Shown here: in pieces, positions 31,938-40,975 of the stretch | How positions within the stretch are numbered: position 1 is the first letter of the stretch | Layout: the number at the start of each line of letters is the position of its first letter | Source of the DNA: Gautieria morchelliformis | Taxonomy: Eukaryota > Basidiomycota > Agaricomycetes > Gomphales > Gomphaceae | DNA length: 64,000 bases | NCBI GenBank assembly: GCA_015179125.1 | Contig: WHVA01000125.1 | Location: 124,001-188,000 of the forward strand | Direction of reading: 5' to 3' | Program-made: the position numbers and the translations under genes | The notes under the pieces: model-generated | Database searches by the model: none | What the model saw: only the letters and a program-made list of their open reading frames with translations | Told to the model about the DNA's origin: nothing

Positions 31938-32057
31938 GACTAAGCACGGTCTGCAATTTGCATGCGAGCGCGGCGGTGTTTTTGCACGAGCGTCAGTTAC
32001 TAAGCACGGGCTGCCATTTGTGTGCGAGTGTGGCAGTGTTTTTGCACCAGCGACACA
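31938..32057. repeat. Tandem 60-bp repeat, two units
   Basis: Two consecutive units share CTAAGCACGG, the ATTTG core and GTGTTTTTGCAC, with about nine differences between them. Short subterminal repeats are typical of CACTA-like transposons, where transposase binds them, so this probably marks the 5' subterminal region of the Plavaka element. No third unit is seen. Confidence 0.65.
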
Positions 32058-32228
32058 CGGGGAATCACGCGGGCTGTCAGCTTTGATTGCAGATGCAAGC
32101 TGACTGAACTCTTACCGTGAGGGCCAAAACTGCCCGTTTGGTAAGAGCAACTCTTACTTTGAGTGCAATCTACTGCGTGACAGAAGGGCAAGCCACGGGA
32201 TCGCGCGATTTGTGAACCCCAACCTCTG
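32058..32228. other. Gene-free stretch at the edge of the transposon
   Basis: No gene seen. It contains an inverted repeat CTCTTACC..GGTAAGAG (about 32111-32146). The right end of the Plavaka element is probably somewhere here, but I cannot identify a terminal inverted repeat. Confidence 0.3.
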
Positions 32229-33644
32229 GGTGTGTATGCTACGCAGCCAGGGACAACACTTGGCACCTGCCATCAACCCTGCATCCCCCTGACCTCCCTG
32301 ACCCTTGATCGACCCTTGATGCCACCTACTACGCGAGTTGCTTGACTTCCGATACTGTTCCAAGGACGGAAGTCGGAAATTGGAGTGGAATTGGTAAAGC
32401 GAACAGAACTGGTGGAAGTTCTGTTGTGACAAACGCAATTATTTCACCTCAAATCCTTATATATATAAAAGAAAACTAATAAAGAAAGAAAAGAAAAACA
32501 AAAGAAAAATCAAAAAAAAAAAAAAAAAAAAAACAGAAATTATATTCATGACAGACGTCGGCGCAAACGACGATCACACAAAATTTTATGTCATGCTATG
32601 TTACTCACAAATCGGGTGATATACAGGAGTTCGAGCATCGGCCACGTGTGGTCGATCAGGGACAGCGCGCCTATCGGGTGATGGCATTGGCCATGACGTC
32701 AACAGGCGCCAGGCCATAGGCACCGACGGGTGCGGGCACCAAACGCCGCAGAGAATGACAGACTGCGCAGGGGTACAGGGTGTTGTGGAGTGACCTGAGA
32801 AAGTCATCTGCAACACACATACTCAATAAGCTGCCCCACAAGAAAGGCACAGAGACAGCGGCCCCATCTCCAAGCCCAGCATATATGCTGGGCAGGGTAA
32901 ACTTGGATCTATTTTCTATTTGAATCCCATGACACGTCTGACTGATTACTATCTTAACAACATGTGGACAGGGGCTTTGTATACCAGGTACAAATCTCTA
33001 TTCCAAGGCCCAGACAATCCTAACACCATCCCCATCACCCATGACTTTATGACTACAAATTAGTCACCCCTTAGTTACAAAGTAGTTTTTCGACCCATCC
33101 ATCCAATATCTTGAACACTAGTAGTTACTATCAATATAGTATAAATAGCTAGCACAAATGTATGAACGAAATCATCCAGAATCGATTATTCTGCCTCCTG
33201 AAATTGCTGTAGTCCTGTTTGATAGCTACAGAGCTCAGATCTTAATAACTTACTCCAAATCTTCGTTGAGAGTCTATTATTACTGTTTACTCTACACTAC
33301 CTTACATAAAAGCGAACGCTTTTGATTTGACTATCCCTTGGATCGACATCATTCTTCCATCGACGTGGTCACGTGACCCTCATTCATCAGTGCTGGACGC
33401 GCCCCGAAGGGCTTAGTCAGCACATAGAAGAGAGGCGAACACAGTGATTTTAATCACTGAGCAATAGATTTCATTCATCAAAAGACACTAATTGATACCT
33501 TAATCTAAAAAGTTCTGCCAGAAGCGGAATCATTTCCTAAAGCGGAGTCGGAGATGGAATCAGAACCAGAACCGGAGTCGGAAATGGAGTCAGAATTGGG
33601 TGTGGAGTCGGAACTGGAAATGGAAAACAGGGTGTCCCCTGACA
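32229..33644 (-). repeat. LTR-like repeat, family F (copy 2), interrupted
   Basis: Sequence matching 4882-5219 is present in two parts, about 32229-32421 and 33511-33644, separated by a 1,089-bp insertion. Shared landmarks are TACGCAGCCAGGGACAAC at the left and GGTGTCCCCTGACA at the right. The left end is shorter than in copy 1, and no direct TSD is found. It abuts a truncated gypsy gag. Confidence 0.65.
32422..33510. mobile_element. LTR-like insertion, family E, in repeat F
   Basis: A 1,089-bp insertion flanked by AGTTC at 32417-32421 and 33511-33515. It begins TGTTGTGACAAACGC like many fungal LTRs but ends AATCTAAAA rather than in CA. It holds a 20-base A-rich run (near 32513), a TATAAATA-type box (near 33140), the palindrome AAAAGCGAACGCTTTT (33308-33323) and CAGTGATTTTAATCACTG (about 33443-33460). 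No coding region. A solo LTR with a damaged 3' end is the best guess. Confidence 0.55.
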
Positions 33645-35121
33645 TACACCAGCTTTTGCAAGCACAGACTTCTCGGGGTCTGTGTTCGCAGCGTCTGCCA
33701 ATGCCACGTGGATCATCCGTGTGATCCCATCATACGGCTCCAGCGGTACGATGTCTGCCTGATCTGGTATGCCCTGGCCCTCTGTTGGGGGCATGGATCG
33801 TTCGCGCAGCTGTGATGCCACGTGGGGCAGGCTGTTGTATGCCCTGACGGGCCCCGGGCCCGGGTCGGGCTCAGGATCGGGAGCATTTTGTGCTCTTGGG
33901 TCCAGGGGCGTCTTGTGCCTGGTGTCCCCAGTCAGTCCCACATTGTGGATCTGCAGCCTGCTGTTGTAGGCTGCACGCGCTTGTCGGGCGTCCTGCACTG
34001 CTCGCGTGAGCTGTTCATCGGGCTGCTGAGCGGTGTGGCTTTGGGCCACTGCTTCCTCAGTGTCCTTCACCAGCAGCTCGAGGGCCCGCATATGGCGGCG
34101 TGCGGCTGCGGCCTCTTTTTGCTGCCAGTGCGCGACTTTGAGCTCTAGGCTCTCTGTCGTAGCTTCAGAGTCAGGCTCTGAGGCGACCTGCTCTCTGACG
34201 ATCTGTCAGATCGTCTTGCGGCTGTCCGTTGGGGCAGCCGGTTTCTTTTGTGGTTCATTTCTGAACCGCATGTCCTGTTCGACCAGGATGGCTGGCGGCG
34301 GCATTCGCTGCCTGTCCAGTTCCTTTCATCGCGGGTCTTCCGTGTCGTGACTGCATTCACTAGCTGCGGACTGTCGCGAGCTTTGACATGGCGCTTCACG
34401 TTCCCCGCGTGAGCAGAGGGCCATCTGGACGTCCTCCAGCATGGCTGCGTTTTGCAGCCTGATCTCCTTGGCTTTGTGGAGTTCCTTGCCGATCTCCATG
34501 AGGGTGGCGGCAATGTTGTCAAGCTGCGATGCTAGTTGATCATGCTTGTGGCCCATGAGGGCGTTCTGGTGCAGTGCATCCTGCACCTGCTTGTTCATTG
34601 CCTCTGCCGTCTCGTTGTCAATGGCGTGAGTTCTCGAGCTCTTGCGACTTGAGCTCGAGTATTTCAAGCCCTGACTGTCTTTGGGGGCTCGCCTTTTTTG
34701 CCTTCGTCCTCCTTCAGGGATGATCGTCATTGCTCTACTTCGTGAGCGGCGGTTCGAGTCGTGGCTTTGTGCCCATCTCGATGTTGATGCTCTGCCGTCT
34801 GACGACAGTGAGACCTCCCTGCCTTTTCCTTTATCTCTGGGCAGAGGGGATTGGGGGGGCAGTGCCGGCTTGTTTCCCGGTGCCGTCTCATCCTCGACCA
34901 CGCTTGACGAGACATGGTTGGAATTTCCCTTGTCCTCTTTTGGGGGGACGAGGGCAGTGAGATCTACAATCTCTCCGTCTTCTGGTGTCCTGGATTCTTG
35001 GTCCAGGGTAACGTCAGCCATTGTGTCACTGGGATGCGCCTGTGGCATGGACCGCGAGCTCGACGCTCGTGTCCATCTTCAACTGCATGGAATCATCACG
35101 CTCGCAGCCGACAGTAGAGGG
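33645..35121 (-). pseudogene. Second gypsy copy, truncated gag (minus strand)
   Basis: Minus-strand frames 34326-35048 and 33537-34091 are homologous to the gag N-terminal region at 6648-8640: GEIVDLTALVPPKEDKG, HKHDQLASQLDNIAATLMEIG, QDARQARAAYNSRL, NAPDPEPDPGPGPVRAYNSLP. It stops where repeat F begins (codons VLAKAGV), before the capsid domain. Because it lacks the solo LTR present at 7716-8255, it documents the pre-insertion state of that site. The frame breaks near 34200-34330. Confidence 0.82.
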
Positions 35122-35237
35122 TCTACTAGAGGGTATCAACGATGTTTAGTCGTCGACGCAGCGATCTTTTTCAATATTGCTTTGAATCCACAATCAGTTG
35201 GTTGTGTGGCGATCAACCGCAGGATAGTTCAAAAAGG

Positions 35238-35450
35238 TGTAAAGATGTCCATCTTAAGTCTTGAGTCACAAGAGCATGGCAGAACTTGACCAAGGTGTGG
35301 TATTCTGATGCTACGTAGTGACAGTGTAAGGGTAAGATGCGATGGGAACTGCTGACCGGTTCCCACACATAAACTATACAGTGGGTCCCTAAGGGGCCCA
35401 CTGGGATTAGGTAATAACTAGTGTACATGTGGATACATAGGTTATTTACA
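35238..35450 (-). repeat. LTR family C (5' LTR of the truncated minus-strand gypsy copy)
   Basis: A 213-bp reverse-oriented copy of the 6295-6509 LTR (plus strand TGTAAAGATG..GGTTATTTACA). It precedes the gag at 33645-35121 in the transcriptional direction. The flank to the right is CCTTC, and no matching left flank is found because the rest of the element is missing. Confidence 0.88.
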
Positions 35451-35684
35451 CCTTCACCAGCGAAAGGATTGTTACTACTAGACAACCTTTCCGTGAGACC
35501 TTGTATGTTAGATAGTCAAGTATCACGGGCTATTTCGCTATGACTGTAGATAGGACGAGCTCATTTCAGGTAGCCCTCTTACCTTCTAAACATTTATTAG
35601 CTTAACCTTATTCGCCGAACTACACACTTCATTGCACAAGCCATTTGGGCATTCGCTGTGTTCACTAATACACAATATTAATGC
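35451..35684 (-). repeat. LTR-like arm D, left (inverted) copy
   Basis: About 234 bp that are the reverse complement of 37146-37380 with moderate divergence. Shared landmarks on the minus strand are CACAGCGAATGCCC, GGCTTGTGC and CAATCCTTTCGC. It is cut by the gypsy LTR at its left. It may be a piece of a larger LTR. Confidence 0.75.
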
Positions 35685-37145
35685 CTAAAATCCAGTCTTG
35701 ATATAATTGAACTAACAGCTACAGTCAAAGCATTCTTCTATCTACTTCTCATGTCATCTATGCAACAAGAACAACCAGTTGTTCATAGAACTTGCTCAAC
35801 AGGCCCAGTTCCTACTCCAGCACCACTTCCAAGGTTAACAGCTTCCACCTCATTCCCTTTGCAGGACCCTGCTGGAGATATTATCCCTTTCTCTTGCTAA
35901 GTCACCATGTCTGCATCTTGGCCTACACCACATCATCCGGTCCCCGAACATACCTCACCACCTCATTTTGATGTCCAACGCCAACTAACTCCTGGCGAAC
36001 AACACTTCTCACCTCACTGCCCACTTTCGGTGAGCACTCCCTGTTGGGTGCATTTATGCTCATGCACCAAAATCAAGCCAAATACATTCCACCATTCGTA
36101 TTTCTTTCCAATTTGTTTTCAGATTGTTCTACTATGATCATTTGATTTTTCAGAATTTTTCCAAACTTTTCTACCCAAGATTTGTACTTCTTTTTCGATT
36201 TGTTTTTCTTCTTTTCACCACCGGCACCCTTACGTAATCATTTCGACGCGCGCTGCCATGGGTGCTAAAGGGCCAGGTGGTAGTATATGCACAGTGAGAC
36301 AGATTTCCCCCCTCTCTCAGTGACAACCAAATTCACTGAGAGAGGCAAGTAAATTAGTCTTATTTTCCTTCGATTTATTGACCTAGAAATCCTGTAGTGA
36401 ATTAATTTCTAGTCCATTTTTGAGTATCAAGTCCGAACCTACTGCCTATAATTCCTGTCCTCTACACTCCCGTATCCAGCCACAGGCCCAGTGTGACCCC
36501 TTACGCCACTTAATGGCCCCTAATTCACCTGGCAATCGCCCACAGAACCCCAGCAGTTTCCAACCACCTTACCCTTCTCTCTAGGCTCCCTCGGATTGTC
36601 AGTGCCTCAGGATCCCGATTACAATCGGCCTTCACATGACCCCACTTGCCACTGGTTTCACCAAGTCATACTCCGAATCCATTTCTCAATGTACACTACG
36701 CCCAACGTCCTCCATATATGTGTTCTACACCACCTCTCAACACTGGGCACACCACCCCTGTACAAGCAGGATTTCGGGCTCACACACCTGCTTCACACGA
36801 ATCTTCATCTCATTCACATCACTCACATCCCTCTTCGCACTATTCACAGGCTCTTTGCAGTCCTCACCATTCGGTACACAGTGACCACCTTCAAGCCAAT
36901 TCCCAGCAAGGCCTTCCTCTCCAGGCGCCTTTAGTAGATCAGGGACATCATGCTGACCCTGCACTCAGACAACACCTTGGCTATGCTTTCAGGAATGCCT
37001 TACTACAACCCAAATGCTGTGCCTGTGCCACCATTCGGAGGCACTCCACCTCTCTTCACGGGACAACCAAACCCCTTCATGGGTCAACCACCCCCGCAAC
37101 AACCTCCAGCACAGATTCTTGCCCTACTGTCAAGATTGGTTTTCA
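35685..37145 (+). pseudogene. Proline/histidine-rich gag-like debris
   Basis: Open stretches in shifting plus-strand frames have biased composition: MSASWPTPHHPVPEHTSPP (from 35907), a His/Ser-rich run (36646-36950) and PPFGGTPPLFTGQPNPFMGQ (36950-37140). The last motif recurs at 39340-39420. This pattern suits a degenerate retrotransposon gag, but no catalytic domain is visible and I would not assign a family. A solo copia LTR interrupts it. Confidence 0.4.
36042..36466 (+). mobile_element. Solo LTR, divergent copia family A
   Basis: A 425-bp copy beginning TGTTGGGTGCATTTATGC and ending CCTCTACA, with the TSD CTCCC at 36037-36041 and 36467-36471. It is older than the other copies: the body is diverged, and the AGCATAA arm of the possible pseudoknot is replaced by AGCCAAA. 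Confidence 0.9.
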
Positions 37146-37495
37146 GGCGTTAATAATGTGTATTCATGAACACAGCGAATGCCCGAATAGCTTGTGCGAA
37201 GAAGTATGCCATTCGGCAAATAAGGTGAACCAATAAATGTTCAGAAGATAAGAGGGCTGCCCGAATGGAGCTCGCCCTATCTACAGTCATAACGAAGTAG
37301 CCTGTGATACTTGACAATGTAACATGCAAGGTGTCATGGAAAGGTTGTTTAAGTAGCAACAATCCTTTCGCCGGCGAAGGCGCTCCTTTGGAGCCCTTCG
37401 CCAACAGTGCAGATAATAATACGAAGACTAGGGTAACAAAGGTAAAGTACGAAAACTCACCAGTGGTTCTTAAGTCCTCCTCTGGTTGAAGATAG

Positions 37496-37993
37496 TGTTG
37501 GGTGCATTTATGCTCCTGCACCAAAATCAAGCATAATATATTCAATTTATTGTATGGTGTTTCAATTTCTTCTCACATTGTTCTTGTACCATGCATCCAT
37601 TTTTCTGGTTATTTTCAAAATTTTCCAGTCACTCCCTACCTCTCCATTTCATTTTGTTATTTCTATTTTCACAGGTGGCTGCACCCAGCGGAGTCTGAAA
37701 TGACTTCGACGCGCAAGCTCTTGGGCGCTAAAGGGCCGGGTAGTAGTACATGCACAGTGAGACAGATTTCCCCCTCTCTCAGTGACAACTAAATTCACTG
37801 AGAGAGGCAAGTAAATTAGTCTAGTATCCTTTCAATTTATTGACCTAGAAATTCTTTGTAGTGAATTAATTTCTAGGTAGTGTATAATATATTTATAGTG
37901 ACAACTAAATTCACTAAGAGAGTGAATTAATTTCTAGTCTATTCTTTTGAGCAACAAGTCCAAACCTACTGCCTATAATTCCTGCCCTCTACA
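37496..37993 (+). mobile_element. Solo LTR, copia family A
   Basis: A 498-bp copy from TGTTGGGTGC to CCCTCTACA, flanked by GATAG at 37491-37495 and 37994-37998. It has the intact hairpin module and both arms of the possible pseudoknot. Confidence 0.93.
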
Positions 37994-38540
37994 GATAGGA
38001 GAGGGCTCAAGAAGATGGTCACAGTGAGGTCAAGTTTTTCACAAGATAGACATAGGATAATTGAACTGAGGAATATACATGCGAATGGAAACTACTTATA
38101 TCGAATGCTCGTATGATATCAGCGAATAGGAAAGAGGCCGTCTGCAGTCAGGGTTGGATAGGGGTGCACAGTTGGGATACAAATAGATGAAACACATATA
38201 CAATAGAATGAAAGAGGAGTGCGAACATGAAACGATGGGGAGGAAAGAGGGCGAAGGTACCTATGTACGAAAACACAGCTTGAGACCTGCATACACGTTA
38301 CCCTGCACGGACTCTTCATCTGCTGGGTTGATCCCACACGATCTACGGGCAGTACATCCCGCGAATGCATTCCGGCCATATGAACACCTAAAGGGGTTGG
38401 TTCAGGAAGGTGATGGGACCAGTGATGAACGATAAAGCCGGGTAAAGGATGTCGATCGTGTTTGATGGCATGCCTGCTGGCGAATGATGCAAGTAGCGAA
38501 TAACCGTTCAGCGAATTCAGCGAACAGCGAATGGAGCGAA

Positions 38541-39231
38541 TGTTACGTATCGAGATTTCCACTAAGTCGGAACTGGAAAGGACAGCGGCTTCAACTTGTA
38601 GGTTGCGCCCCCAATGAACTATCGTCCTAGGTATTTCGGAAGTGAGTCGGAAGTCGGAAAGTACTGGACCAAAGGTTTGGTCGGAACTTGAGTCGGAACT
38701 GAGGCGGAAGGCGGAAGACGGAAGGCTGAGAGAGACTGAGAATCTTGCTAGACTCGCTGTGCTAAGAACAGGAGATGGAGCGAAGGAAATCAAGTATCGA
38801 AGGTGATTATCTGATTGCAGAATAACAGACATACATGAGGGGTTTTTATACAAAGCGCAGAACAACAAGTAATGGTATGGTACTAAGCAAATTCCGGAGG
38901 AAGCGGAAGTCGAGAACAATGTGTGGGAACTAACTATTGGGAACAATGGGACTACAAGGGGGGGTTCAGGGTAAGGTAGAACAATGGCAAAGAACAAGGG
39001 GTCGGGAAAACATATCTGACAACGAACTACAAGGGTGACCGGATATATGGTTTTGATGAACGATGAAGTGGGTCCGGTTGGTCCGAGTAATAGAGTCGAA
39101 AGAACAAGAGAAATGTACAAGGGGCGGAATGTCGGAAATGTCAGAGGGGCGGAACGTGTGGCGGAACTATCGGAGGGGCGGAAGGGGTTGCGGAACTGAG
39201 GGTCGGAAGTCGGAAATGGACGGTCGTAACA
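38541..39231 (+). mobile_element. Solo LTR, family B
   Basis: A 691-bp copy from TGTTACGTATCGAG to GGTCGTAACA, flanked by GCGAA at 38536-38540 and 39232-39236. It holds fewer than three units of the 14-bp repeat. Confidence 0.93.
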
Positions 39232-39399
39232 GCGAACATAGAAGTGGGGTGATGAAAGGGAGGATGGAGTTACTGGACACAAGAAATAAATGAGTCATGA
39301 CACCTACCTGGTGGGCCTGCGCCTCTTCCATTCGCAGGACAACCTCACCCCTTCACAGGACAACCTCCCCCGCAACAACCTTTAGCACAGATTCCTGCC

Positions 39400-39771
39400 C
39401 TACCTGGCAGGCCTGTGCCTCCTCCTCAACCCAGTTTTCTGCCTTGCCTCAAGGTTGGCTTTTTCCCAAGCCTCCCAAGCCTCCTTAATCCTCTCAGCAT
39501 GGCCTTTCTCACGCTCCCTGCACTTGTCTTCAGATTTATGCAGAGCCTCAGCTCCCTTTGCATTCTTCCCCCAGTTTCTGCTCTTCCTCAGCCTTCCTCT
39601 TCCCCTCAGCAGCCTCCTTGCTTCTTGTGCAACGCACTGCTGCTCCCTCAGCTTCTCCATCTTTGCATCCCACTCCTGTTCCTCCGCTTCAAGTTGCTTC
39701 TTGAGCTCCTCGAGGGTTGGTTTATAGGCATCAGACATAGTATTTTGAGAGATGATGATGGGAGAAGGCAA
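39400..39771 (-). CDS. Charged coiled-coil ORF antisense to gag-like debris, unknown
   Basis: The minus-strand frame starts MPSPIIISQNTMSDAYKP (more likely from the internal MSDAYKPTLEELKKQ) and is almost entirely charged helix (EAEEQEWDAKMEKLREQQ, KGHAERIKEAWEAWEKAN). Very similar MSD..TLEEL coiled-coil ORFs are, to my knowledge, common near LTR retrotransposons in mushroom genomes. The 3' part overlaps, on the opposite strand, a proline-rich reading (GQPPPQQPLAQIPALP, 39340-39420) homologous to 37080-37120. Only one of the two readings may be real at the overlap. It lies between this debris and the LTR at 39882. Confidence 0.4.
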   Translation of the reverse strand: MPSPIIISQNTMSDAYKPTLEELKKQLEAEEQEWDAKMEKLREQQCVAQEARRLLRGRGRLRKSRNWGKNAKGAEALHKSEDKCREREKGHAERIKEAWEAWEKANLEARQKTGLRRRHRPAR

Positions 39772-39881
39772 GAAGCAGAAAACACCACACCAAGCTTAAA
39801 TGAAGCTTAAATAAACTTTCAGCCAGAAATCTCCAGGATCTCACTTATGGCCTCATGGGTTCGGCCATAAGGGGGGGGTAC

Positions 39882-40394
39882 TGTTATGTACCAGTTCCCA
39901 AGTCCAGTCCCAAAGCCTTGGCTTGGGTACTCACTCAGGAACCCTTGGTTTCACTTACACTCCTTGGTTCACCTCAGTTCACCTCGGACCTCCTTGGTCC
40001 CCTTTTTCCAATCACCCATTGCCCCTGATTCCCTTTCTTAGATAGTCCCACACATCCCCTTTCATTTGTCCCTTAGTTACTCGATCTGTTATTCCCATCC
40101 ATGTCCCTGCATCAGTGCATCCTGTTTATCCTATATAAACCCCCCATCATGTACCCTAGTCCCTCAGTCAGAAATCGACTTACCTCACAACCTAAGCTTC
40201 TGTCTGATATTGATATCCAAGCCCTCAGCTTGAAACCCAAATTCTGTTCCCAAAATTAGGGCGGAACTCTGAGTGGACACAATCCACAAGTTGAAGCCAA
40301 GCCCTCTGATCTGAACCTTGACTCAGCTCTGTTCTGAACCTCAGTTCGGCTCGGTTCCTGATCTGAACATTCCATCCAATACGCAGTCCTAACA
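39882..40394 (+). repeat. LTR, family H
   Basis: It starts TGTTATGTACC and ends CAGTCCTAACA, 513 bp. It contains a TATATAAA box (near 40134), and a run of eight G (39871-39878) immediately before it looks like a polypurine tract, so it is probably a plus-strand 3' LTR. The flanks GGTAC and GAGCT do not match, so it is not a simple solo LTR. Confidence 0.65.
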
Positions 40395-40532
40395 GAGCTC
40401 ATTGACCTCATGGAGTACGACGACGACAAGACCATCATCATCAAATTCCAACGAGGACTCAATCCAATGCTCCAGAACCAGGTCACACTACTTGGGGATG
40501 GAGCTCCGGATTTTGATGACCCAGAAGTGTAG
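40395..40532 (+). pseudogene. gag fragment
   Basis: The frame ELIDLMEYDDDK..KFQRGLNPMLQNQVTLL..FDDPE* resembles the middle of gypsy-type gag proteins of basidiomycetes (the KFRxGL..IQ..V pattern). It begins immediately at the end of LTR H and stops after 45 codons (TAG at 40530-40532). No other part of the gene is present. Confidence 0.5.
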
Positions 40533-40975
40533 GGGAATAGCTGCTCATCCAGCTAAGGAGGGCTGTACAACCAGCCCAATTCTGCTCTGTAAAAGGCCTT
40601 AAATCATGTAAAATCTGTTCTGAAGAATCGATAGCCCTTGTATGCTATTGATTGATGGGGGAATTACTATTCAAACATTCCTCTAATTTTCTATTATTTT
40701 TCCTTATTTTTCCGAAGTTTCAGTGCCCCAAACTGCTTTATTTCTGCCCTTGAATTACCTCAAGGGCCTTGTTTCTATTAGACGGTTGGTATTTGTGGCG
40801 TATTGAGAATCCTGGTCGGGAGACTCTCATCACATGGTGACTCCTGGGAGTCATCTTTGCCTTACTAGAGACCATAGGGAGCAGAAAAAAAAAATAGGAC
40901 ATGATAACGAGCTACAAAATGACAATACAATGATGTTGATAACAGACATCTAATGCTTGAATCGTTACTTAAGGG
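40533..40975. other. Transition zone, no gene seen
   Basis: AT-rich unique-looking sequence between the last transposon debris and the first host gene. It probably contains the 3' untranslated region of the GIN4-like kinase on its right side. No repeat family of this window continues past about 40.5 kb. Confidence 0.5.

Larger units (their letters stand above)
566..32057 (-). mobile_element. Plavaka-like (CACTA/Tnp2-type) DNA transposon, shattered by nested insertions
   Basis: Six separated minus-strand segments read, in order, as one basidiomycete Plavaka-type transposase. At every break the flanking host sequence carries a 5-bp direct repeat, and removing the insert restores codon continuity, for example across 24028/6294 and 24719/30666. 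The host element therefore predates all the retroelements. It also seems to carry a coiled-coil gene upstream (30978-31745) and a pair of 60-bp subterminal repeats (31938-32057). The true ends are not visible: no matching terminal inverted repeats were found at either side, so the limits given are only those of recognisable content. Confidence 0.7.
37146..39290 (+). repeat. LTR-like repeat D, right copy, with two nested solo LTRs
   Basis: It starts GGCGTTAATAATGTG, inverted relative to 35684, and runs rightward through GGCGAAGGCGCTCC and a zone rich in GCGAA (38460-38540). About 950 bp remain after subtracting the nested solo LTRs at 37496-37993 and 38541-39231. No ORF of note. The right limit is approximate. 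Confidence 0.55.

Noticed and set aside
31938-32057. A CRISPR-like or satellite array
   Set aside because: Only two adjoining units without spacers, and the host is a eukaryote.
38119-39282. A 387-codon minus-strand ORF
   Set aside because: It runs through a family B LTR and LTR D debris, has no domain, and equivalents exist as fragments at all other family B LTRs.
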